A stretch of 6,230 nucleotides of DNA from an uncultured Alphaproteobacteria bacterium (GTDB lineage: Bacteria > Pseudomonadota > Alphaproteobacteria > RF32 > CAG-239), in assembly GCA_944391355.1 (NCBI GenBank), contig CALXTG010000127.1, positions 1 through 6,230 on the forward strand. Reading direction: 5' to 3'. A program made the translations under genes and the position numbers. The notes below the pieces were generated by a model, which was not told the DNA's origin, did not search any database, and was given only the letters and a program-made list of their open reading frames with translations. This document shows, one piece after another, positions 1 through 5,239 of this stretch. Every line of letters starts with the position of its first letter. Position 1 is the stretch's first letter.

Positions 1-126
1 AGTCGGATTTTTATAATTGTCAGGAATAAGGGCAAGTTTGGGCGGGGTTGTCCAGCCGGCCGAGGCCGTCGAAAAACTGGTAACAAGGATGAAAACAGAA
101 GCAATAACCGATTTTAACAATGACAT
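1..126 (-). CDS. N-terminus of an unidentified exported protein (partial, runs off the left edge)
   Basis: A 42-codon open frame starts at an ATG at 126-124 and continues past the window edge. The start is set by a near-perfect Shine-Dalgarno sequence, AAGGAGAAGG, ending 2 bases before the ATG. The N-terminus is a classic Sec signal peptide: MSLLK, a hydrophobic core (SVIASVFILVTSF), then STASA followed by GWTTPPK. Signal peptidase I would be expected to cut after ASA at about residue 23. There is no lipobox cysteine, so a lipoprotein is unlikely. The mature part visible (GWTTPPKLALIPDNYKNPT) matches no family I recognise. A sigma70-like promoter lies just upstream (155-182), and the preceding cupin gene has its own terminator, so this gene is probably transcribed on its own. 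Export is well supported. Function is unknown. Confidence 0.8.
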   Translation of the reverse strand, partial: MSLLKSVIASVFILVTSFSTASAGWTTPPKLALIPDNYKNPT

Positions 127-140
127 GTCCTTCTCCTTTA

Positions 141-156
141 ATAATTATGTAATTAT
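141..156. repeat. Short inverted repeat beside the exported-protein promoter
   Basis: ATAATTA, a 2-base centre (TG), then TAATTAT forms a perfect 7-bp inverted repeat. It overlaps the predicted transcription start and the edge of the -10 box of the minus-strand promoter at 155-182. That position would suit a repressor operator. The sequence is entirely A/T in its arms and lies in an AT-rich spacer, so chance is a real alternative. Confidence 0.3.
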
Positions 157-182
157 CATAAAATACAAATTGTAATTGTCAA
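155..182 (-). promoter_or_regulatory. Sigma70-like promoter for the exported-protein gene
   Basis: Read on the minus strand, a perfect -35 hexamer TTGACA (182-177) is followed by a 16-base spacer and TATGAT (160-155), which is 5 of 6 to the -10 consensus. Transcription would start near 148, giving a leader of about 22 bases that holds the strong ribosome binding site of the gene starting at 126. The agreement with consensus is much better than expected by chance. No mapping data support it. Confidence 0.7.
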
Positions 183-240
183 TGTTTTGTAAAGGCAGCA
201 ATTGTTGTCTGCATTTGGCCGGTATCGGTAAATGATATTG

Positions 241-268
241 AAAAAGGCCTGAAATATCAGGCCTTTTT
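241..268 (-). terminator. Intrinsic terminator of the cupin gene
   Basis: A perfect 12-bp stem, AAAAAGGCCTGA with TCAGGCCTTTTT, encloses a 4-base loop (AATA). It lies 10 bases beyond the cupin stop codon. On the minus strand the GC-rich part of the stem is followed by a run of U, as an intrinsic terminator requires. The A and T tracts on both sides would make it work in either direction, but no plus-strand gene was found that ends here. It separates the cupin from the exported-protein gene. Confidence 0.88.
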
Positions 269-278
269 TGAATTTTTT

Positions 279-644
279 TTATTTAACCCGCCCATAGGAA
301 TCTTCATAACGGATGATGTCGTTTTCATCCAAAACCTCGCCGGTCTGGACTTCGATAAATTCCATGTCGCGGTCGGTATTGTTTTGAATCCGGTGTTTGG
401 CCTTTACCGGAATAAAGACATTTTCTCCGGCCTTTTTAGCGATTTTGTCTTCGCCGAGCGTGACCAAAGCTTCGCCTTTGACAATAATCCAGGGTTCGCT
501 GCGGAAGTCATGCGACTGCAGGGAAAGAATGTTTCCCGGCGTGACGCAGATTCTTTTAACGCAAAAGCCGTCGCCGGCGTCTAAAACTTCCCAGGTTCCC
601 CAGGGACGCGTATCTTTATCGCCTTTTTTGTAATTATTTGCCAT
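279..644 (-). CDS. Stand-alone phosphomannose isomerase type II-like cupin
   Basis: This 121-residue single-domain cupin resembles the C-terminal isomerase domain of bifunctional ManC/AlgA-type proteins (mannose-6-phosphate isomerase / GDP-mannose pyrophosphorylase). The family signatures are RPWGTWEVL (residues 13-21), VKRICVTPG (29-37), LSLQSHDFRSEPW (40-52), IPVKAKHR (78-85), FIEVQTGEVL (96-105) and a terminal DIIRYEDSYGR. The likely metal-binding set Q43, H45, E50 and H84 is present. The usual HHHRAEHW is changed to HDFRSEPW, so R48 and W52 remain but two histidines are lost. The nucleotidyltransferase domain is absent, so by inference it isomerises or binds a sugar phosphate and does not make GDP-mannose. 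The ATG at 644 is chosen because the family homology begins there. An in-frame TTG at 713 would add 23 residues unlike the family. The ribosome binding site is weak (GAAAGCAG). Family membership is confident; enzymatic activity is not. Confidence 0.85.
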   Translation of the reverse strand: MANNYKKGDKDTRPWGTWEVLDAGDGFCVKRICVTPGNILSLQSHDFRSEPWIIVKGEALVTLGEDKIAKKAGENVFIPVKAKHRIQNNTDRDMEFIEVQTGEVLDENDIIRYEDSYGRVK

Positions 645-666
645 TTTTTCTGCTTTCAAATTAAAG

Positions 667-713
667 ATTAGACTTGATGAAAATGAATATAGGCAATATA
701 AATAAAAGCGCAA
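667..713 (-). promoter_or_regulatory. Candidate promoters for the cupin gene
   Basis: Two overlapping arrangements are possible on the minus strand. One is TTGCGC (713-708), a 16-base spacer and TATATT (691-686). The other is TTGCCT (696-691), an 18-base spacer and TCTAAT (672-667). Both have a 5-of-6 -10 box and a mediocre -35. Either would lie back to back with, and partly overlap, the ptsP promoter. The choice between them cannot be made from sequence. Confidence 0.35.
674..702 (+). promoter_or_regulatory. Sigma70-like promoter for ptsP-rodZ
   Basis: TTGATG (674-679, 4 of 6 to the -35 consensus), a 17-base spacer and TATAAA (697-702, 5 of 6 to the -10 consensus) form a good promoter. Transcription would start near 709, about 32 bases before the ptsP ATG. 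It shares the 96-bp spacer with the divergent cupin promoter candidates, so the two may interfere. Confidence 0.55.
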
Positions 714-740
714 TATGAAATTTTTATATATGGAAAAATT

Positions 741-3005
741 ATGAAATCACCGGCAATCAATAAGGCGATGGATATTTTAAGGCAGCTGCGCGGCATTACC
801 GAAGGACAGGATAATCTGCCGGTTAAACTGGATAAAATAATGGCATTGATTGCTTCCAGTATGAATGCTGATGCCGCCGCCTGTTATATTGCCGTTGATG
901 ACACTTATCTGGAACTTTTTGCTTCTCATGGTTTTAATCCCGGGGCGGCTCATAAAGTGTCGCTGCGGTTCGGCGAGGGTTTGGTCGGCGAAGTCGCTAA
1001 AAATAACCGTTCGCTGGCGGTGGCCGATGCCTGGAAGCATCCTAAATTTTCTTACAAACCGGAGCTGGGGGAAGAAGAGTTTAAGTCTTTTGCCGGCGTT
1101 CCGCTGATCCGCTGGAACAGGGCGATCGGCGTATTGGTTCTGCAGGGGCGGGAACCGCATGAATATTCACGGATGGAAATTGAAATTCTTGAGACCGTCG
1201 CCATGGTGTTATCCGAGCTGGTGTCTTCCGAGGAAATGGCTGAATATAAGAAGAGCTTGATTAAAGAACGCGGCATTACCGAAAAAGAAAAACATAAAGG
1301 TATCAGCCTCAGCAAAGGTTACGGGCTGGGAAATGCCGTTATTCACCGCCGCCGCCAGGCCGTCAGCAAGATTTTTGCCGAAGACAAAGAAGCCGAGCTG
1401 CATAAGCTTGAAAAGGCGCATCAGCAGATGAATGAGGATTTGGACGAGAAATTTGCCTCGACCAAGCTTGGCATCGGCGAACATGTCGATATTCTGGACG
1501 CTTATCGGATGTTTGCCAAAGACAAGGGCTGGTATAAAAAAATTGCCGATAATGTCCAAAGCGGCCTGACTGCCGAAGCTGCGGTCGAGCGCGCTTATGA
1601 AGATATGTGGAACCGCCTGTCGGGAACGACCGATACTTATTTGAAAGAACGTCTGCATGATCTGCGTGATGTCGCCGACCGCCTGCAGTCTTATCTGAGC
1701 GGCGATGTCGGGTCGATTAAAGGCGTTGACAGCAACGATATTGTCGTTGTCGCGCAGACAATGGGGCCGGCCGATCTGATGGATTATGACTACAGCAAAA
1801 TCCGCGGCCTGATTATTGAAGACGGCACGCCGACCATGCATGTCGCGATTGTCGCCAAAGCGTTGAATATTCCGGTGGTCGCCAAAATCAGAGGAATTTT
1901 TGACGAGATTAAAACCGGCGAACTTTTAGGCGTAGACGGTACCGAAGGCTATGTTTACATTAACCCTACGGCAGCGGTTAAAGAAAAATTTCAGGATAAA
2001 ATTGCCGCGCAGGAAGAATTAAAACGTAAGCTGGCCGAGCTGCGCAAGCTGCCTTCCAAAACCAAAGACGGCGTCAGGATTAATCTGGCAATCAATGTCG
2101 GTCTGGCGTTTGATCTGGATTATATTGAGACCACCAACTGCGACGGCATCGGCCTTTATCGTACCGAGATTCCGTTTATGACCTCAGATGTTATGCCTAA
2201 TGTCGAGCGTCAGCTGTCTTATTATAAAGAGCTGATGGACCGGGCCGGGCAGAAAAAGGTTATTTTCCGCAGTCTGGACGTCGGGTCGGATAAGCTGCTG
2301 CCTTATTGGAGTTTCGGCGGCGAAGAAAATCCGGCGATCGGCTGGCGCTCCATTCGTATTACGCTGGACCGGCGGGCTATCCTGCGCAAACAGGTGCGGG
2401 CTTTTCTGCGTTCGGCCGCCGGAAAAGAGCTGAATGTTATGTTCCCGATGATTACGAATTTGGCCGAGTTTGAAGAAGCCAAAGAAACGCTGATGCTGGA
2501 ACTTGAAAAAGAAAAACGCCGCGGCGAGCCGGTGCCTTCTAAAGTTAATGTCGGACTGATGATTGAGGTGCCGGCGGTGGTGTTCCAGCTTGACAGCATT
2601 CTGCCTCAGGCCGATTTTATTTCGGTCGGAACCAATGATCTGGCGCAGTTTACGTTTGCCTGCGACCGCGGAAATCCGAAACTTACCGAGAGATATGATG
2701 TTTTGTCCTCGCCGTTTTTGACCATGATGAAAGAGATTGTCACTAAAGCCGATAAATACGGCGTTTATTGTTCGGTTTGCGGTGAAATGGGCGGCAATCC
2801 GATTGAGGCAATGGCTTTAATCGGTCTCGGATACCGCAATTTGTCAATGTCAGGCTCATCTTTCGGCCGGGTCAAAAGTATGGTGCGCAGTATGAATGTC
2901 GCCGAGGTTTCCGATTATGTCAATAATCTGCTGAAATCATCCAAGCGGACGCTGCGCCCGCAATTAATTGCCTATGCTTATGATCATGGTATTGAAATCT
3001 ATTAA
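741..3005 (+). CDS. ptsP: Nitrogen PTS enzyme I, PEP-protein phosphotransferase (EI-Ntr)
   Basis: This cytoplasmic enzyme takes phosphate from phosphoenolpyruvate and passes it to the HPr-like protein NPr and then to EIIA-Ntr. That relay regulates nitrogen, potassium and stress responses and does not import sugars. The product has 754 residues, close to the 748 of E. coli PtsP. Residues about 25-165 form a GAF sensor domain (GEGLVGEVAKNNRSLAVADA, then FAGVPLI). About 188-310 is the HPr-binding helical domain. About 333-405 is the swivelling phosphohistidine domain, with H367 in DGTPTMHVAIVAKALNIPVV. About 425-720 is the PEP-binding barrel. Expected active-site residues are present: R474 (GLYRTEIPFM), R510 (FRSLDVGSDK), E609 (GLMIEVPA), N632 and D633 (GTNDLAQFT), R643 (CDRGN) and C680 (CSVCGEMGG). 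The enzyme is therefore probably active. The ribosome binding site is weak (GGAAAA). It is probably co-transcribed with the rodZ-like gene 56 bp downstream. Partner genes for NPr and EIIA-Ntr are not in the window. Confidence 0.96.
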   Translation: MKSPAINKAMDILRQLRGITEGQDNLPVKLDKIMALIASSMNADAAACYIAVDDTYLELFASHGFNPGAAHKVSLRFGEGLVGEVAKNNRSLAVADAWKHPKFSYKPELGEEEFKSFAGVPLIRWNRAIGVLVLQGREPHEYSRMEIEILETVAMVLSELVSSEEMAEYKKSLIKERGITEKEKHKGISLSKGYGLGNAVIHRRRQAVSKIFAEDKEAELHKLEKAHQQMNEDLDEKFASTKLGIGEHVDILDAYRMFAKDKGWYKKIADNVQSGLTAEAAVERAYEDMWNRLSGTTDTYLKERLHDLRDVADRLQSYLSGDVGSIKGVDSNDIVVVAQTMGPADLMDYDYSKIRGLIIEDGTPTMHVAIVAKALNIPVVAKIRGIFDEIKTGELLGVDGTEGYVYINPTAAVKEKFQDKIAAQEELKRKLAELRKLPSKTKDGVRINLAINVGLAFDLDYIETTNCDGIGLYRTEIPFMTSDVMPNVERQLSYYKELMDRAGQKKVIFRSLDVGSDKLLPYWSFGGEENPAIGWRSIRITLDRRAILRKQVRAFLRSAAGKELNVMFPMITNLAEFEEAKETLMLELEKEKRRGEPVPSKVNVGLMIEVPAVVFQLDSILPQADFISVGTNDLAQFTFACDRGNPKLTERYDVLSSPFLTMMKEIVTKADKYGVYCSVCGEMGGNPIEAMALIGLGYRNLSMSGSSFGRVKSMVRSMNVAEVSDYVNNLLKSSKRTLRPQLIAYAYDHGIEIY

Positions 3006-3061
3006 AAAAGGTGCTTAAATACAACAAAAGTTTAAAACGAACCAGTAAAAGGATATAAATC

Positions 3062-4048
3062 GTGAAAAAAGAAGTCAAAAATTCTTCCGCCGAAGAAAAC
3101 AAAGGCAGCGCCGCTCCGGTTGAAGCTGCCGCCGAAGAAAAGGCAGCGGCCGCAGAGGAAATTAACGTCGGTGCCTTGCTGAAGGCAGCACGTCTTAAAG
3201 AAGGTAAGAAAATCAGCGATATTTCCCAAAAACTCTGTATCCGCAAGGTTTATCTTGAGGCGATAGAGGCGGCGGATTATGCCAATGTTCCGGATTATCC
3301 TTACGGTCCGGGGTTTATTCGTTCTTATGCCGAATATCTCGGTCTGGACGGCGAAGAACTGGTTGAAAAATTTAAGGCGGAAAATGATGCCTATGCCGGC
3401 CGCAATCAGCCGATATTTGTTCCCGAACCGCAGGCTGAGGCGACGGTTCCGGGGCGTAAATATTTGTTAATCAGCCTGTTGGCGATTATTGCCGTTTATG
3501 CCGGCTGGTATTTTTATAATGATTATCAAAATCTGCCGGTTGACGAACCTTTGGTTGAAGACAGCGTTGAGGTTTCGGGAGGCGAAGATTTTCCGTTGGT
3601 GGTGGAAGACTTTGCGCAGGTCGATGAGAATCTGCCGGCCGAAACTCAGACAGCGCCGGTTCTGACTGTGATTGATACGACCGCGGCTCCGGAAACGACG
3701 GAAACGCCGCAGGTTAAGGTTACCGAAGGCAGCTTTGACGGTTTGACTGATCAGGAGGAAACGGTTAAACCGGCGCCGGCCGAGAAGACAACCGCCGAGG
3801 TGGTGCTGAAGTTTAAGACCGATACCTGGATTGAGGTTAAAAATGACGCGATTGTTTATATCAGCAAGGTTCTGAAATCCGGTGAAGAATATACGCTGCC
3901 CCGTGACAAAGATCTCAGGCTTTCGACCGGAAATGCCGGCGGGTTTGATATTTTTATCAACGGTGTTGAACAGCCGGCAGTCGGAAGTTCCGGTATGGTT
4001 AAGAAAAATATTTCGGTTAATGAGCTTTTGTCTGCCGCCCGGCATTAG
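3062..4048 (+). CDS. rodZ: RodZ-like membrane protein with helix-turn-helix and DUF4115 domains
   Basis: RodZ anchors the MreB cytoskeleton to the inner membrane and helps to keep rod shape. The product has 328 residues (E. coli RodZ has 337) and the full domain order. Residues 1-34 are an Ala/Glu/Lys-rich low-complexity tail. About 35-105 is the Xre-type helix-turn-helix domain (VGALLKAARLKEGKKISDIS, then LCIRKVYLEAIE and GFIRSYAEYLGLDGEEL). About 133-151 is one membrane helix (YLLISLLAIIAVYAGWYFY), preceded by RK, so the N-terminus should be cytoplasmic. About 154-243 is an acidic, Pro/Thr-rich periplasmic linker. About 245-325 is the C-terminal DUF4115 beta domain (VVLKFKTDTWIEVKN, FDIFINGV). 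The start is GTG, placed 8 bases after AAGGA. With a 56-bp gap and no terminator or clear promoter after ptsP, it is probably in the same transcript, and it ends at a strong terminator. The architecture is secure. The shape-control role rests on the family, since alphaproteobacterial members are less studied. Confidence 0.87.
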   Translation: MKKEVKNSSAEENKGSAAPVEAAAEEKAAAAEEINVGALLKAARLKEGKKISDISQKLCIRKVYLEAIEAADYANVPDYPYGPGFIRSYAEYLGLDGEELVEKFKAENDAYAGRNQPIFVPEPQAEATVPGRKYLLISLLAIIAVYAGWYFYNDYQNLPVDEPLVEDSVEVSGGEDFPLVVEDFAQVDENLPAETQTAPVLTVIDTTAAPETTETPQVKVTEGSFDGLTDQEETVKPAPAEKTTAEVVLKFKTDTWIEVKNDAIVYISKVLKSGEEYTLPRDKDLRLSTGNAGGFDIFINGVEQPAVGSSGMVKKNISVNELLSAARH

Positions 4049-4067
4049 CCTTAGAAATTGTTTTTGC

Positions 4068-4097
4068 AAAAAATAGCAGTTTCTCCTGCTATTTTTT
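4068..4097 (+). terminator. Intrinsic terminator after rodZ
   Basis: AAAAAATAGCAG pairs perfectly with CTGCTATTTTTT across a 6-base loop (TTTCTC). The 12-bp stem ends in a run of seven T. It lies 19 bases after the rodZ stop codon. It should end the ptsP-rodZ transcript and so separate it from prfA, although read-through into prfA is possible. Confidence 0.87.
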
Positions 4098-4099
4098 TG

Positions 4100-4128
4100 T
4101 TGTATTTAAGGAAAATAAAAGTTATTAA
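4100..4128 (+). promoter_or_regulatory. Candidate promoter for prfA
   Basis: TTGTAT (4100-4105), a 17-base spacer and TATTAA (4123-4128) form a modest sigma70-like promoter directly after the rodZ terminator. The predicted start near 4135 would leave a leader of about 29 bases before the prfA ATG. The hexamers are only 3 and 4 of 6 to consensus. The main argument is that prfA lies behind a terminator and needs a promoter in this 66-bp stretch. Confidence 0.4.
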
Positions 4129-4163
4129 AGCACACAAAAGATTTGATTTTAAGGATAGATAAG

Positions 4164-5237
4164 ATGAATTTTGCCGAAAAGTTAGCCAATGTTGTCAGCC
4201 GTCACGAAGAACTCGGCGCTTTGCTGCTTAATCCGGATTTGAGTTCGGAGGATTTAATCCGTCTTAATAAGGAATTCTCGGCTTTGACGCCGGTTGTCGA
4301 TGCGGTGAACAATTATAAAAAAGTTTCGCAGGATATGGCCGATGCCAAAATGATGATGGAAGACGGTTCGCTTGACAAAGACATGCGGGAGATGGCCGAA
4401 GCCGAATATTATGAGGCCAAAGAAAAACTTCCCGAGCTGGAAAAAGAAATAAAAATTGCCCTGCTGCCTAAAGATGAAGAAGATACCAAGAACGCTATTC
4501 TCGAAGTCCGGGCTGGTACCGGCGGCGATGAAGCGGCTTTGTTTGCCGCGGTGTTGTTTGAGATGTATCAGCGTTATGCCGCGTTGCAGGGATGGAATTT
4601 TGAAGTTGTCGACGCCAACGAAAACGGTCTCGGCGGTTATAAGGAAGCTTCGGCGATTATCAGCGGCAAAGATGTTTTCTCCAAGCTGAAATTTGAATCC
4701 GGCGCGCACCGCGTACAGCGCGTACCGGTGACCGAATCGCAGGGACGCGTCCATACTTCGGCAGCAACAGTAGCGGTTCTGCCCGAAGTTGAAGAAGTTG
4801 ATATTGACATTAATCCGGCGGACTTGCGGTTTGAGGCTTTTCGTTCTTCGGGGGCCGGCGGTCAGAAGGTCAATAAAACCAACTCGGCGGTGCGGATTGT
4901 CCATGTTCCGAGCGGAATTGTCGTAGAATCACAGGAAGAACGTTCGCAGTTTAAAAACCGTGACAATGCCATGCGCAAGCTGCGTGCCAAATTATACGAC
5001 GCCCAAAAAACCGCGCAGGACAGTCAGTATGCCGAAAAGCGTAAACTGCAGGTCGGCAGCGGCGACCGTTCCGAACGCATCCGCACCTATAATTATCCGC
5101 AGGGACGCGTGACCGATCACCGCATTAACCTGACGCTGTATAAATTGGACGAGGTTGTCAGCGGCGAGGCTCTGGGAGAGATTGTCGATGCCTTAGTCGC
5201 CGAAGATCAGGCGCAGCGGCTTGCCGAACTGGATTAA
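4164..5237 (+). CDS. prfA: Peptide chain release factor 1
   Basis: RF1 recognises UAA and UAG in the ribosomal A site and triggers hydrolysis of the peptidyl-tRNA. The product has 357 residues (E. coli RF1 has 360). The GGQ catalytic loop is at 232-234 within FRSSGAGGQKVNKTNSAVRI. Q234 is the residue normally methylated by PrmC. The stop-codon recognition tripeptide is PVT (188-190) in HRVQRVPVTESQGRVHTSA, which fits the PxT form of RF1 and not the SPF of RF2. The N-terminal helical domain takes up about residues 1-105, and EVRAGTGGDEAALFA (114-128) is typical of the family. The ATG at 4164 is chosen because AAGGA lies 8 bases upstream and the length then fits the family. An in-frame TTG at 4143 would add seven residues and overlap the ribosome binding site. 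The usual downstream partner prmC is absent; a convergent gene follows 2 bp after the stop codon. Confidence 0.97.
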   Translation: MNFAEKLANVVSRHEELGALLLNPDLSSEDLIRLNKEFSALTPVVDAVNNYKKVSQDMADAKMMMEDGSLDKDMREMAEAEYYEAKEKLPELEKEIKIALLPKDEEDTKNAILEVRAGTGGDEAALFAAVLFEMYQRYAALQGWNFEVVDANENGLGGYKEASAIISGKDVFSKLKFESGAHRVQRVPVTESQGRVHTSAATVAVLPEVEEVDIDINPADLRFEAFRSSGAGGQKVNKTNSAVRIVHVPSGIVVESQEERSQFKNRDNAMRKLRAKLYDAQKTAQDSQYAEKRKLQVGSGDRSERIRTYNYPQGRVTDHRINLTLYKLDEVVSGEALGEIVDALVAEDQAQRLAELD

Positions 5238-5239
5238 AA

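Noticed and set aside
645..713. Extension of the cupin by 23 residues from an in-frame TTG at 713.
   Set aside because: The extra residues (MRFYLYCLYS and onward) do not match the family, would overlap the divergent promoter region, and the ATG at 644 gives the expected domain start.
1209..1841. Long open frame of 210 codons on the minus strand inside ptsP, and similar ones inside rodZ and prfA.
   Set aside because: They are antisense shadows of strongly conserved genes and have no recognisable protein motifs.
4143..4163. Extension of prfA by seven residues from an in-frame TTG.
   Set aside because: The AAGGA ribosome binding site at 4151-4155 lies inside this stretch and is correctly spaced for the ATG at 4164.
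4725..4733. PVT in place of the E. coli PAT tripeptide in RF1, as a possible change of stop-codon specificity.
   Set aside because: Pro and Thr, the defining positions of the PxT motif, are kept, and Ala/Val at the middle position is within the known RF1 range.
601..5110. The 11-base sequence CAGGGACGCGT occurs three times (601-611, 4740-4750, 5100-5110).
   Set aside because: Two copies encode the conserved QGRV motifs of prfA, and the third lies on the opposite strand of the cupin encoding TRPW. This is coincidence from conserved protein motifs.
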